This document shows positions 34,568-43,742 of a DNA stretch of 64,000 nt, in pieces (the stretch's first letter is position 1; each line of letters starts with the position of its first letter). The notes beneath the pieces were generated by a model. The model did no database searches, was not told the origin of the DNA, and saw only the letters and a program-made list of their open reading frames with translations. The DNA comes from JAZMZS01 sp045120955 (GTDB taxonomy: Bacteria > Bacillota > Clostridia > Oscillospirales > CAG-272). A program made the translations under genes and the position numbers. The stretch spans positions 1-64,000 of the forward strand of contig JBGVFH010000005.1 of the NCBI GenBank assembly GCA_045120955.1, given 5' to 3'.

Positions 34568-35764
34568 ATGTACAACAAGAAAACCATTGAAGACATCGAA
34601 GTCAGCGGCAAGAAGGTTCTCGTTCGCTGTGACTTTAATGTTCCGCTCAAGGACGGAGTTATTACCTCCGACAAGAGAATCGTTGAGGCTCTTCCCACAA
34701 TCAAGTACCTTCTTTCAAAGGGCGCTAAGGTTATCCTCTGCTCTCACATGGGCAAGCCTAAGGGACAGGTAAATCCCAAATACTCTCTCGCTCCCGTTGC
34801 TGCAAAGCTCACTGAGCTTCTCGGCAAAGAGGTCAAGCTCGCTGCTGACATCGTAGGAGAAGATGCAAAGGCAAAGGCTGCCGCTCTCGCTGAGGGTGAG
34901 GCTATGCTTCTTGAAAACGTTCGTTTTGACGCAAGAGAAGAAAAGAACGATCCCGAGTTTGCAAAAGAGCTCGCTGACATGGCAGAAGTATACGTAAACG
35001 ATGCATTCGGTACAGCTCACAGAGCACACGCTACAACAGCAGGTGTTGCGGCATACCTCCCTGCAGTTTGCGGTTACCTCATTCAGAAAGAGATCGGCAT
35101 CATGGGCAAGGCTCTCGCTGATCCCGCTCGTCCCTTCGTTGCTATTCTCGGCGGCGCTAAGGTTTCTGACAAGCTCAATGTTATCAACAACCTTCTCACA
35201 AAGGTAGATACCCTTATCATCGGCGGCGGTATGGCTTACACCTTCCTCGCAGCTAAGGGTTACAGCATCGGTACCTCTCTCTTCGACGAGACAAAGGTAG
35301 ACTACTGCCGCGACATGATGAAGAAGGCTGAGGAAAAGGGCGTTAAGCTTCTTCTCCCCATCGACACAGTTATCACAAAGAACTTCCCCGATCCTATCGA
35401 CGCAGAGCTTGCTGTTCAGACAGTTCCCTCTGACAGCATTCCCGCTGACATGATGGGTCTTGACATCGGCGAAAAGACAAGAGAACTGTTCGCTGACGCT
35501 GCAAAGAACGCAAAGACAGTCGTTTGGAACGGACCGATGGGCGTATTTGAAAACCCCACCCTCGCAAAGGGTACTATCGCTGTTGCCAAGGCTCTCGCTG
35601 AGTCCGAGGCTACAACTATCGTAGGCGGCGGCGACTCCGCAGCAGCTTGCGAGCAGCTCGGCTTTGCTGACAGAATTACACACATCTCCACAGGCGGCGG
35701 CGCTTCTCTCGAATTCCTTGAGGGTCTTGAGCTTCCCGGTATCGCTTGCCTTCTTGACAAATAA
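34568..35764 (+). CDS. pgk: Phosphoglycerate kinase
   Basis: 398 residues from ATG 34568 (GAGGTGAAAG upstream). Substrate-binding CDFNVPLKDG, KGAKVILCSHMGKP, VRFDAREEKNDPEFAKELA and nucleotide-binding GGAKVSDKL and GGGDSAAACEQLG are all present. It makes ATP from 1,3-bisphosphoglycerate in glycolysis. Codon use (GCT, CTC, GAC, AAG) differs clearly from neighbours and marks a highly expressed gene. It forms an operon with tpiA, 13 bases downstream. Confidence 0.98.
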   Translation: MYNKKTIEDIEVSGKKVLVRCDFNVPLKDGVITSDKRIVEALPTIKYLLSKGAKVILCSHMGKPKGQVNPKYSLAPVAAKLTELLGKEVKLAADIVGEDAKAKAAALAEGEAMLLENVRFDAREEKNDPEFAKELADMAEVYVNDAFGTAHRAHATTAGVAAYLPAVCGYLIQKEIGIMGKALADPARPFVAILGGAKVSDKLNVINNLLTKVDTLIIGGGMAYTFLAAKGYSIGTSLFDETKVDYCRDMMKKAEEKGVKLLLPIDTVITKNFPDPIDAELAVQTVPSDSIPADMMGLDIGEKTRELFADAAKNAKTVVWNGPMGVFENPTLAKGTIAVAKALAESEATTIVGGGDSAAACEQLGFADRITHISTGGGASLEFLEGLELPGIACLLDK

Positions 35765-35777
35765 TAGAGGTATCAAA

Positions 35778-36533
35778 ATGAGAAAAACCGTAATCGCAGG
35801 AAACTGGAAGATGAACCAGACCCCTGCTCAGACAAAAGAATTCATCACCGCTCTTGCTCCCATGGTAGCAGGAAAGGACAACTGCGACATCATTCTCTGC
35901 GTTCCGTTTGTTGACATCGCAGCAGCAGTTGAAGCTGCAAAGGGCACAAACATCCGCATAGGCGCTCAGAATGTGCATTTCAAAGAAAGCGGCGCTTACA
36001 CAGGCGAGATCAGCGCAGCTATGCTGTGCGAGTGCGGTGTTGACTATGTCATCATCGGACACAGCGAGCGCCGTCAGTATTTCGGTGAGACTGACGAGAC
36101 TGTTAACCTTCGTACAAAGGCTGCTCTCGCAGCAGGTCTCAAGGTTATACTTTGCCTCGGCGAAATGCTTGACGCAAGACAGGCAGGCATCACCGATGAG
36201 ATCGTAAGCATGCAGACAAAGCTTGACCTCGCAGGCATCAGCGCAGAGGATCTCAAGAACGTCATCATCGCATACGAGCCTGTATGGGCTATCGGCACAG
36301 GACTGACAGCTACTCCCGAGCAGGCAGACGAGACCTGCGGTGTTATCCGCAAGACCGTAGCCGCTCTCTACGGTGCAGAAGCTGCTGACGAGATAGTTAT
36401 TCAGTACGGCGGAAGCATGAACGACAAGAACGCAGCCGAGCTTCTCTCTAAAGAGAACGTTGACGGCGGACTTATCGGCGGTGCTTCTCTCAAGACAGAT
36501 GCATTCACAGCTATCGTTGACGCAGCTCAGTAA
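35778..36533 (+). CDS. tpiA: Triosephosphate isomerase
   Basis: 251 residues from ATG 35778. Active-site residues are visible: AGNWKMN (Lys), IGHSERRQYFGE (His and the phosphate loop) and AYEPVWAIGTG (Glu), with the C-terminal GGSMNDKNA and DGGLIGGASL phosphate-binding loops. It interconverts DHAP and glyceraldehyde 3-phosphate. It shares the highly expressed codon pattern of pgk. DHAP is also the substrate of the MgsA encoded in the pst operon of this window. Confidence 0.98.
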   Translation: MRKTVIAGNWKMNQTPAQTKEFITALAPMVAGKDNCDIILCVPFVDIAAAVEAAKGTNIRIGAQNVHFKESGAYTGEISAAMLCECGVDYVIIGHSERRQYFGETDETVNLRTKAALAAGLKVILCLGEMLDARQAGITDEIVSMQTKLDLAGISAEDLKNVIIAYEPVWAIGTGLTATPEQADETCGVIRKTVAALYGAEAADEIVIQYGGSMNDKNAAELLSKENVDGGLIGGASLKTDAFTAIVDAAQ

Positions 36534-36554
36534 TCGGTTAGAATAGGTATTCAG

Positions 36555-36590
36555 CGGGGAAAACCTTTTTGAAAAAAAGGGTTTTCCCCG
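36555..36590 (+). terminator. Terminator of pgk-tpiA
   Basis: CGGGGAAAACCTTTTT pairs with AAAAAGGGTTTTCCCCG around a short loop. Confidence 0.85.
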
Positions 36591-36614
36591 TACACTTTTC
36601 CAAAAACATTTAAG

Positions 36615-36738
36615 TAAGCGGGCAGTGCGTAAAGGGAAACATGGTTTACAGTACTCGCCCTTCCTCTCGCCTGACGTTGTTTTTTATTACAGAAGCTGTG
36701 CAAAACGGCAAGTGAGAATCCGTGCAATTTCCTATGCA
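36615..36738 (+). repeat. Dispersed repeat R4, with an enlarged first hairpin
   Basis: It carries the R body (CCTCTCGCCTGACGTTG, ACAGAAGCTGTGCAAAACGG, GTGAGAATCCGTGCAATTTC). The first hairpin GCGGGC...GCCC holds about 22 extra bases with their own stem (GTAAA/TTTAC). It lies between the tpiA terminator and a second terminator at 36749. Confidence 0.85.
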
Positions 36739-36748
36739 ACTAAAAAGT

Positions 36749-36786
36749 GCGAGAGAAAGCTTTTGTTACAAAAAGCTTTCTCTCGC
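36749..36786 (-). terminator. Terminator of the comF operon
   Basis: GCGAGAGAAAGCTTTT pairs with AAAAGCTTTCTCTCGC; T-rich on the minus side. Directly follows R4. Confidence 0.85.
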
Positions 36787-36801
36787 TTACTATTTATTTT
36801 A

Positions 36802-37533
36802 TTACGGTCTTACGCCTATAACAAAGCATCTTACCTCTCTTGCGCCATCGCAAATGAGAAGCGTGGCACAGCGTCCGAGCGAAGCGCCCGTGACGCAGAT
36901 ATCATCAAGAAGTATATATCTTTTCCCCTCGGCTGACACGCCGTCGCACAGCAGAATGCTTTTCTGCGCATTTTCAAATCTTGCCCTTCGGTCAAGCTCC
37001 TTTTGTACCTTTGAAAGGTTCTTTCGGCAAAACAAGCGCTCACAGCCGATGCCGAGCTCCTCCGCTACACGTTGCGATAGCAGCTGCATATGGTCGTAGC
37101 CGTACTTTTTATACGATGCGGTACTTCTCGGAACGTAACAGATAACATACTCTCCGTAATCGGGGCATTTTCTCTTTATCTGTCTCACAAGCTCCGTACA
37201 GAAAAATTCACGCACATCCGAGTTGTTCTTGCTCTTTAAGCTGTAAAGCATCACCTTGAAGGGGTTGTTTTTCTCCTTCGGAATATAGGCGCAAAGCTTT
37301 GACAGCCTCCACACTCCGTGTGCGGCAATGCCTTCCTTTGTACAGCCGCACTCGCAAATATCATTGCCGCATTCACGGCACTTTCTGTGGCAAAGCATAT
37401 CATATCTTGTCCGACACATCTTGCAGAGTATGCCGTCAGAGTGTGATAAAAGCTCTCTGCAGCCAAGGCACCTCGGCACATATAAAAAGCTGAGAAGTTC
37501 AGATAAAAATTTGCTCCTTGCCATTGCTCTCAC
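36802..37533 (-). CDS. ComF family protein (zinc ribbon plus phosphoribosyltransferase)
   Basis: 243 residues from the GTG at 37533, which overlaps the pyrR stop (an ATG at 37524 is equally possible). Cys pairs CLGC, CKMC, CRECGNDICECGC build the double zinc ribbon (residues about 22-66). The phosphoribosyltransferase-like domain carries CYVPRSTASYKKYGYDHMQL and the PRPP loop YILLDDICVTGASL. ComFC is needed for DNA uptake in competent Bacillota, but the gene is also kept in many species not known to be competent. It is last in the pgsA-pyrR-comF run. Confidence 0.9.
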   Translation of the reverse strand: MRAMARSKFLSELLSFLYVPRCLGCRELLSHSDGILCKMCRTRYDMLCHRKCRECGNDICECGCTKEGIAAHGVWRLSKLCAYIPKEKNNPFKVMLYSLKSKNNSDVREFFCTELVRQIKRKCPDYGEYVICYVPRSTASYKKYGYDHMQLLSQRVAEELGIGCERLFCRKNLSKVQKELDRRARFENAQKSILLCDGVSAEGKRYILLDDICVTGASLGRCATLLICDGAREVRCFVIGVRP

Positions 37534-38087
37534 TCAAAAATCGACACAGTATCGCTCTCGACACCGTCTCTTTCACGAAGCTGAACGCTGATGTGCTCCG
37601 AATGGCTGGTAGGCACGTTTTTGCCGACAAAATCGGGGCGGATGGGAAGCTGTCTCAGTCCTCTGTCTACCAAAACCGCAAGCTGTACCGCCGCAGGTCT
37701 GCCGAGGTCAAAGACGGCATCTATTGCCGCACGCACGGTCCTGCCCGTATATATGACATCGTCAACGATAACTATTACTTTTCCGTCAAGAGAAAAATCC
37801 ACACTGCTGTTCACATGCACGGGAGTAGGGTTTGAATGCGTGATATCATCTCTGTACAAGGTTATGTCAAGGGCTCCGAACAGAGGGCGTTTTCCCTCTA
37901 TTTTTTCTATTCTGTCAACTATTCGCAAAGCAAGATCGGCGCCGCGCCTGTGTATACCGAGCACCGCAACATCCTCTATACCCTCGTTGCGCTCGAGTAT
38001 TTCATGCGAGATCCTCGTGACAGCTCTGCCTATCGCCTGCTCGTCCATTATTCTTGCTTTTTCTCTTTTTTGGGAAAGCTGTGCCAT
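37530..38087 (-). CDS. pyrR: PyrR, pyrimidine operon attenuator / uracil phosphoribosyltransferase
   Basis: 185 residues. RISHEILERN, GIHRRGADLALRI, ALDITLYRDD and the PRPP loop VIVDDVIYTGRTVRAAID are diagnostic. PyrR binds pyr mRNA leaders when UMP is high and also has weak uracil phosphoribosyltransferase activity. No pyr biosynthetic gene or PyrR-binding leader lies in this window, so it acts in trans. Its neighbours comF and pgsA are not pyrimidine genes. It overlaps comF by four bases. Confidence 0.95.
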   Translation of the reverse strand: MAQLSQKREKARIMDEQAIGRAVTRISHEILERNEGIEDVAVLGIHRRGADLALRIVDRIEKIEGKRPLFGALDITLYRDDITHSNPTPVHVNSSVDFSLDGKVIVIVDDVIYTGRTVRAAIDAVFDLGRPAAVQLAVLVDRGLRQLPIRPDFVGKNVPTSHSEHISVQLRERDGVESDTVSIFE

Positions 38088-38104
38088 TTTATACCTCTGA
38101 CAAT

Positions 38105-38764
38105 TTACTTGTTTGAATCAATATATTTCCAATAGGACTTTATGTAGTCTATTCCCGAAATTGCGGTGGTCAAGGTCATTACCGCCATGCATATGTAGCT
38201 GAAAAAATACTCGGGATATGCATCAAAGAACATTCTGACAAGCGGAGTCAGCACAACAGGCTCAAGCAAAATAAAGCATATACCCACTATCTGCGACACC
38301 GTCTTTATTTTTCCGAGCATAGAAGCCGCCACAACGATACCCGAGGTGTTTACAACGACAAGGCGCATACTCGTAACGGCAAACTCACGGAATATAACGA
38401 TAAACGTCACCCACGCAAGTACCCAGCCTATCTCGTCACGGTATGCAACACTGCAGGCAAGCAGCGCACCTATGACGAGCGTTTTGTCGGCAAGCGGGTC
38501 AAGAAACTTTCCAAAGTCGGTAATCAGTCCTCTTTTTCTCGCTATCTTGCCGTCGAGCATATCAGTAAGAGAGCTGACAATAAATATTACCGCCGCAATA
38601 ACACGGGGAAGCCAAGCACTGATGCTGTCGGGCATGAGCTTGCCGACAGGCAAAAGCATGACTGCCATAAATACCGGAACCAAGCACATACGCAGTACCG
38701 TCAGGCGGTTGGGAAGGTTCATTTTTTGTTTTTTCGGTTGTACGCTGTTGATTTCCTTATCCAT
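38105..38764 (-). CDS. pgsA: CDP-diacylglycerol-glycerol-3-phosphate 3-phosphatidyltransferase
   Basis: 219 residues with about five membrane helices. The CDP-alcohol phosphotransferase motif is complete: DGKIARKRGLITDFGKFLDP followed by LADK (DGxxAR(x8)GxxxD(x3)D). NLPNRLTVLRM at the N-terminus is typical of PgsA. It makes phosphatidylglycerol phosphate. It follows rimO by 20 bases on the same strand. Confidence 0.95.
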   Translation of the reverse strand: MDKEINSVQPKKQKMNLPNRLTVLRMCLVPVFMAVMLLPVGKLMPDSISAWLPRVIAAVIFIVSSLTDMLDGKIARKRGLITDFGKFLDPLADKTLVIGALLACSVAYRDEIGWVLAWVTFIVIFREFAVTSMRLVVVNTSGIVVAASMLGKIKTVSQIVGICFILLEPVVLTPLVRMFFDAYPEYFFSYICMAVMTLTTAISGIDYIKSYWKYIDSNK

Positions 38765-38784
38765 GTCTGTCTCTCCTGATATTT

Positions 38785-40110
38785 TTATATTGCACGGCCG
38801 ATAAGGTCGTAGTCGAGTGCCTCTGTTATTTTTACATCAACAAAGCACCCCTCAGGCAGTTTTTTCTTTGAAGTAAAGAATATCTTGCCGTCAACATCGG
38901 GGGCGTCAGCCTCACTTCTGCCGAAGTACGTCTCGGATACAGGGTCAAAGCCCTCGCAGAATACTCTGACAGTCTTGCCTACCGCCGCCGCTGTCTTGCG
39001 CTCGCTTATCGAGAGCTGCTGGCGCATAATAATATCGTATCTGTCCTGCTTTGTCTGTTCGTCCACCTGACCGTCAAAGCCTGCCGCCGCAGTATCCTCC
39101 TCCGCAGAATAGGTAAACGCACCGAAGCGGTCAAACTCAACTTCATTTATAAAATCGCAAAGCTCGCAGAACTCCTTGTCCGTCTCACCGGGGAAGCCAA
39201 CTATTGCGGTGGTACGCAGAGTTATATCGGGGATCTCTCGGCGCAGTCTGGATATAGCATCCCTTATCATAGCGCTGTCGCCGTGGCGATTCATGCTCGA
39301 TAGAATTTTATCCGAGATATGCTGTATCGGAATGTCCGCATACTTTACCACTCTGTCATTGTTTTTGATAACAGCGATCAGCTCGTCGGTTATCTTGTCG
39401 GGATAAAGATAGAGCAATCTTATCCACGGAATCTTCGTTGCGTCAAGAATTTTTTGTATCAGCTCTGCCAGCTTGTATTCTCCGTACAGGTCAAGCCCAT
39501 AGCGGCTGGTGTCCTGCGCTATAATGTTGAGCTCCAGCACACCGAGTGCGTCAAGCTCTACCGCCTCCGCCACGATATCCTCCATGGGTCTTGAACGAAA
39601 TCTTCCTCTGATAAGGGGTATGGCACAGTATGTACAGCAGTTGTCGCATCCCTCGGCTATTTTCAGATATGCCATGTGCTCACCCGTAGTAAGAACACGC
39701 TCGCCTCCGAGGGTGGCTTCGTTTTTGTCATTGTGTGAAAAATACCCCTTTTGCTTGTTCTCGACAGCCTTTACCGCATTTACGATGTTGTCGTACGAGC
39801 CTGTGCCAAGCACCGCATCCACCTCGGGCATCTGTTCAAGTATCTGCTCTCCGTATCTTTCTCCGAGGCATCCGCAAACTATAATGCCCTTTAGACTGTG
39901 ATGGTCCTTGAGATATGCTATGTCGAGAATGTTGTCTATAGACTCCTGCTTTGCGCTTTCGATAAAAGCACAGGTGTTTATAACCACAATGTCAGCCTCG
40001 GTAGGCTCAGGGGTTATCTCATAACCCTCAGACATAAGCTTGTGAAGCATGACCTCGGTATCGACCGTATTTTTTGAACATCCAAGCGAAACAAAACCTA
40101 TTTTTGTCAT
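38785..40110 (-). CDS. rimO: Ribosomal protein S12 methylthiotransferase RimO
   Basis: 441 residues. The N-terminal UPF0004 domain has three cluster Cys (GCSKN, NTCAFIE, VCGC). The radical SAM motif is CDNCCTYC (CxxxCxxC), followed by RGRFRSRPMEDIVAE and a C-terminal TRAM domain. It adds a methylthio group to the conserved Asp of ribosomal protein S12 using two [4Fe-4S] clusters. FIESAKQESIDNIL distinguishes it from MiaB. Confidence 0.96.
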   Translation of the reverse strand: MTKIGFVSLGCSKNTVDTEVMLHKLMSEGYEITPEPTEADIVVINTCAFIESAKQESIDNILDIAYLKDHHSLKGIIVCGCLGERYGEQILEQMPEVDAVLGTGSYDNIVNAVKAVENKQKGYFSHNDKNEATLGGERVLTTGEHMAYLKIAEGCDNCCTYCAIPLIRGRFRSRPMEDIVAEAVELDALGVLELNIIAQDTSRYGLDLYGEYKLAELIQKILDATKIPWIRLLYLYPDKITDELIAVIKNNDRVVKYADIPIQHISDKILSSMNRHGDSAMIRDAISRLRREIPDITLRTTAIVGFPGETDKEFCELCDFINEVEFDRFGAFTYSAEEDTAAAGFDGQVDEQTKQDRYDIIMRQQLSISERKTAAAVGKTVRVFCEGFDPVSETYFGRSEADAPDVDGKIFFTSKKKLPEGCFVDVKITEALDYDLIGRAI

Positions 40111-40116
40111 TTCCGT

Positions 40117-40140
40117 AAAACAGAGCGGAATGCTCCGTTT
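40117..40140 (-). terminator. Terminator after recX
   Basis: On the minus strand AAAACGGAGC / GCTCTGTTTT with loop ATTCC, 54 bases after the recX stop. Confidence 0.6.
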
Positions 40141-40193
40141 TCCCTCTCTTCCGTTTAATAAATTTTTATGTTTTTACAGCTTTGCCGCAGAGG

Positions 40194-40811
40194 TCAATGA
40201 CCGTAACGGTAAAGCGTATTCATTATTTTTTGCTTTTGTTTTAAATCCTCAGCTATCGGCTCCTCCGAGCCGAATTTTCGGCAGAGCAGCTTGCGCTTTG
40301 CCTCTTCATAGTCAAGCTCATCCTCGAAAAGCCTAAACGCCTCCCGTATAGTCTCACGCTCAAACCCCTTTGAATAAAGCTCCGCAATTATGCGTTTTCT
40401 TCCGTAACACTTGTCGTTGCAGGCATGGAGCATTGCTGAATGTATCTGCTCGTATTCGTCGATGTAGCCCGCCTTCACCAGCATATCCGCCGCCGCCTCG
40501 GCGCTCTCTCTGTCATGCCCCTTTTGCGTGAGCTTGTATACCATTTTTTTGCGGCTGCACTCGCCGTACTCGAGCAGATACATCCCGTAGGAATAAGCCG
40601 CATACCTCCTGCCCCGCTCCTCAAGCGCAGAAAACAGCTCCTCGCTGATACTGCCGCTTTTTATATAGTCGCACAGCACGGAGTAATCGTCAAAGGATAT
40701 GATTATCTCTGCACGGGCGCTCTCCCCCGCCGCCTCGTTTTCAAGGCGCAGCTTTATTGCGATGCCGGCACCCTGATGCACCGGCTTGTGTCCTTCTATA
40801 TAAATATTCAT
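40194..40811 (-). CDS. recX: Regulatory protein RecX
   Basis: 205 residues with three-helix repeats. YGMYLLEYGECSRKKMVYKL, GHDRESAEAAADMLVKAGYI, DEYEQIHSAML and YGRKRIIAELYSKGFERETI are the conserved RecX repeats. It limits RecA filament growth. recA itself is not in the window. Confidence 0.9.
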   Translation of the reverse strand: MNIYIEGHKPVHQGAGIAIKLRLENEAAGESARAEIIISFDDYSVLCDYIKSGSISEELFSALEERGRRYAAYSYGMYLLEYGECSRKKMVYKLTQKGHDRESAEAAADMLVKAGYIDEYEQIHSAMLHACNDKCYGRKRIIAELYSKGFERETIREAFRLFEDELDYEEAKRKLLCRKFGSEEPIAEDLKQKQKIMNTLYRYGH

Positions 40812-40882
40812 GCTATCTCCCGATTTGTTTTACACGGGTATAATAAAGATACATCCAACGCCGCGGCGCCGTCGATTTTTGC

Positions 40883-41266
40883 CTATATGCCGTACGCCGC
40901 ATAGAGTATCTCGTTTATCCTATCCTGTCTGCCGCACAAATGCAGATATCCGAGCACCGCCTCAAAGCCCGTGGCAGTGCGGTATTCCGATATTGTGGCA
41001 GAGCGAGGGGCATTGAGATGTCCCGAATTTCTGCCTCGTCTGAAATAGTCAAGCTCCTCGTCGCTAAGCATCTGCTCTATCTGATGAAAAGCCTTCGCCT
41101 GACTTGTTGCTCTCACTATTTCATGCGCCCTTACGTTGAGCTCTCCTGCACGTGTGATGCCTCCCCGCACGAGCCGTTCTCTGACGTACAGCTCCATTAC
41201 CGAGTCGCCGAGATATGCAAGCGTCATTCCGTCGCACAATCTCGCATCAAAGTTTTTTTCTTCCAT
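40883..41266 (-). CDS. mrnC: Mini-ribonuclease 3
   Basis: 127 residues, only the RNase III catalytic domain without a dsRNA-binding domain. AYLGDSVMELYVRERLV holds the metal-binding acids; NVRAHEIVRATSQAKAFHQI and YRTATGFEAVLGYLHLCG are typical. It matures 23S rRNA in Bacillota. It ends the uppP-mrnC pair; uppP ends one base away downstream. Confidence 0.93.
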   Translation of the reverse strand: MEEKNFDARLCDGMTLAYLGDSVMELYVRERLVRGGITRAGELNVRAHEIVRATSQAKAFHQIEQMLSDEELDYFRRGRNSGHLNAPRSATISEYRTATGFEAVLGYLHLCGRQDRINEILYAAYGI

Positions 41267-41267
41267 A

Positions 41268-42122
41268 CTACCTCAACACAAAGTAAAGTATAACGACGAT
41301 ACCGAGCACTATTCTGTACCAGCCGAAAGAAGCGAAGCTGTGATTGCGGACAAAGCTCATAAGGAACTTTATCGCCGCAACAGACACGGCAAAAGCGGTA
41401 ACGCATCCGACCAGAAGTATCATTACCTCATCGAAAGTAAAGCTGTTTCCCTTGAGAAAATATTTTGCTATTTTCAGTCCGCTTGCTCCGAACATAACGG
41501 GAACCGCAAGGAAAAATGAAAATTCCGCCGCCGCAGTTCTTCCGACACCGAGCACCGACGCACCCATAATAGTAGAGCCTGAACGTGACGTTCCCGGAAT
41601 GAGCGCAAGACTCTGGAAAAGTCCGATGCCGAACGCCCTCTTGTAGCTCATGCTCTCAACGTCCGCAACGGCAAACTTTTTGTTTTTATTTATTTTCTCG
41701 ATAACTATGAAAAACACACCGTAGACGATAAGTGCAGCGGCAATTACCATCGCTCCTTCAAACGCTACGTGCATCTCATCCTCGTAAAGCATCCCCTCGA
41801 GCCAATCGTCAAGCAAAAATCCGAGTATCGCCGCAGGTATGCACGCAACTATCACCTTCGACCATATGTTCAGAGCCGATTTTTTCAGTTTTATCCTTCC
41901 GCCAGACCTCTCAAGAGGCCACAAGCGGGAAAAGTACAGCACGAGCACGGCAAGAATGGAGCCGAGCTGTATGACCACCGAAAACATACTCCAAAAATCC
42001 ACCGACACATCAAGCGGGAAAAGGTCGTTTACCAATATTATGTGTCCGGTCGAGCTTATCGGCAGCCATTCGGTAATACCCTGCACGATACCGACCAAAA
42101 ATGATTTTAACAAATTAAGCAT
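41268..42122 (-). CDS. uppP: Undecaprenyl-diphosphatase
   Basis: 284 residues, eight hydrophobic helices. QGITEWLPISSTGHIILV and IPGTSRSGSTIMGA are the two active-site motifs of the BacA/UppP family. It recycles the lipid carrier undecaprenyl phosphate for peptidoglycan synthesis and gives bacitracin tolerance. The large central cytoplasmic loop (about 70-100) is basic. Confidence 0.95.
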   Translation of the reverse strand: MLNLLKSFLVGIVQGITEWLPISSTGHIILVNDLFPLDVSVDFWSMFSVVIQLGSILAVLVLYFSRLWPLERSGGRIKLKKSALNIWSKVIVACIPAAILGFLLDDWLEGMLYEDEMHVAFEGAMVIAAALIVYGVFFIVIEKINKNKKFAVADVESMSYKRAFGIGLFQSLALIPGTSRSGSTIMGASVLGVGRTAAAEFSFFLAVPVMFGASGLKIAKYFLKGNSFTFDEVMILLVGCVTAFAVSVAAIKFLMSFVRNHSFASFGWYRIVLGIVVILYFVLR

Positions 42123-42250
42123 ACTTACTTACACCTCTCAATTACGTTATATACGCCGTCCGACAGCCTTAGCTTTATATCGGCATATATAATCAAATTC
42201 TCAGCTTTCCGCAACAGCGAAAAGCTTTCCGAAATTATTCGTTTGGTTTG

Positions 42251-43492
42251 TTACACGCCTCGGATAATGTCCCCCGCCTTTACCTCAAAGGGGACCTTTA
42301 CATAAAAGTGCATCGCAGGATGCGGCGCCGACTCTATCTCTGCCCCGTCCTTATCATATATATGTTCTATTTTGAATTTTCTTCCGCACATATTCGGAGA
42401 TATCAGCTCCGCTTCTTCTCCTCGGCTAACCTTGTTGCGCTGAACAAAGCACGCCATACCGCTGCACGGGTCATACGAAAGCGCCGTCGCAATATACGCC
42501 TTTTCTCTGATGTAACCGGGGTTCTGACACAGCTGTGCATTTTCCATCGGGTCGTCAAAATAATATCCCGTGCAGTATTCTCTGTGGCTGACACTTTCAA
42601 GCTCACGCATCCAGCGAGGGTCATAGACATAACCGCCGGCACCGTTTTTGTTATATTCGTCTATCGCCATGCGGTAGGCGTTGGTAACGACCGAAGCGTA
42701 ATACGCAGATTTCATCCGTCCTTCTATTTTAAAGCTGTCTATACCGCTTTGCATAAGCTCGGGAATGTGCTCTATCATGCACATATCCTTGCTTGACATG
42801 ATATAGGTGCCGTGTCTGTCCTGATGTGCGTGCATGATGTCGTCTTGCCGCTTGACCTCGTAAAATTCAAGCTCTTTTTCGCAAAAATCCCATCTGCACG
42901 GCTGTGCGCACATACCTCTGTTTGCGTCTCTGCCCGTGTAGTGATTTGACAATAGACAGCGCCCGCTGTAGGAGACGCACATCGACCCGTGGATAAAAGC
43001 CTCAAGCTCAAGCTTTTTCGGTGTGCCTGCTCTTATAGCTTTAATCTCCTCAATCCCCACCTCTCTCGCAAGCACGACACGCTTTGCGCCCAAGCTGTAC
43101 CACGCATTGCATGCCGCAGCGCTGCACGCACTCGCCTGTGTGGATATATGTATGTCAATATCGGGCAAAAGCTCCTTTACCGCAAAAAACACTCCGATAT
43201 CGGCTACGATGAGCGCATCGGGGGGATTTTTTCTGAGAGAGCGCAGATATGCACGCAACTCACGGTACTCATAGCCTCTCGGCATTACGTTTATCGCAAT
43301 ATATACCTTTTTCCCTATCGAGTGCGCATAGCTTATCGCCTCGGAGAGTTCTTTGTCTGTAAAGTTCTGTGCCGCAGCTCTCATACCGAATCTCTGCGAG
43401 GCGAGATATACGGCATCCGCACCGTAGAGAAATGCCGCACGCAGCTTTTCGAAATTGCCCGCAGGAGAGAGCAGTTCTTTGTTTTTTAGCAT
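42251..43492 (-). CDS. U32 family peptidase
   Basis: 413 residues. KELLSPAGNFEKLRAAFLYG ADAVYLA at the N-terminus and ELEAFIHGSMCVSYSGRC followed by LLSNHYTGRDANRGMCAQPC are the family signature, with four conserved Cys that may bind an iron-sulfur cluster. A C-terminal beta domain follows (about 330-413). Relatives include collagenase PrtC and the RlhA/TrhP proteins that modify RNA, so hydroxylation of rRNA or tRNA is a serious alternative to peptidase activity. Confidence 0.92.
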   Translation of the reverse strand: MLKNKELLSPAGNFEKLRAAFLYGADAVYLASQRFGMRAAAQNFTDKELSEAISYAHSIGKKVYIAINVMPRGYEYRELRAYLRSLRKNPPDALIVADIGVFFAVKELLPDIDIHISTQASACSAAACNAWYSLGAKRVVLAREVGIEEIKAIRAGTPKKLELEAFIHGSMCVSYSGRCLLSNHYTGRDANRGMCAQPCRWDFCEKELEFYEVKRQDDIMHAHQDRHGTYIMSSKDMCMIEHIPELMQSGIDSFKIEGRMKSAYYASVVTNAYRMAIDEYNKNGAGGYVYDPRWMRELESVSHREYCTGYYFDDPMENAQLCQNPGYIREKAYIATALSYDPCSGMACFVQRNKVSRGEEAELISPNMCGRKFKIEHIYDKDGAEIESAPHPAMHFYVKVPFEVKAGDIIRGV

Positions 43493-43611
43493 TTTGCACT
43501 TTGCCTTTCATGGTTTTGGTGTGCTCCTTTTAAAAAAGCACACCACCTCATTATTACTGATATTAATGATACCATAAAATATATGTTATTACAAGTAAAA
43601 AAGCAAAAAAA

Positions 43612-43643
43612 CTCGCCTCCGCATCCTAAGATGCGGAGGTGAG
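43612..43643 (-). terminator. Terminator of the lipoprotein cluster
   Basis: CTCGCCTCCGCATC / GATGCGGAGGTGAG with loop CTAA and a T7 run on the minus strand. The gap 43493-43742 also holds a hairpin GGTGTGCT/AGCACACC (43518-43544) and no gene. Confidence 0.9.
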
Positions 43644-43742
43644 CATGCTTTTTTACAACGGCAAAGCTTATGCCACGCCACTACACTTTTGCAATGCGTG
43701 CGATCACGCCTGATACTCCGATAGCCATCGAGCTGCCTTTTT

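Noticed and set aside
34715..35776. 353-codon ORF antisense to pgk
   Set aside because: Product of the extreme codon bias of pgk on the other strand; no RBS, no recognisable domain.
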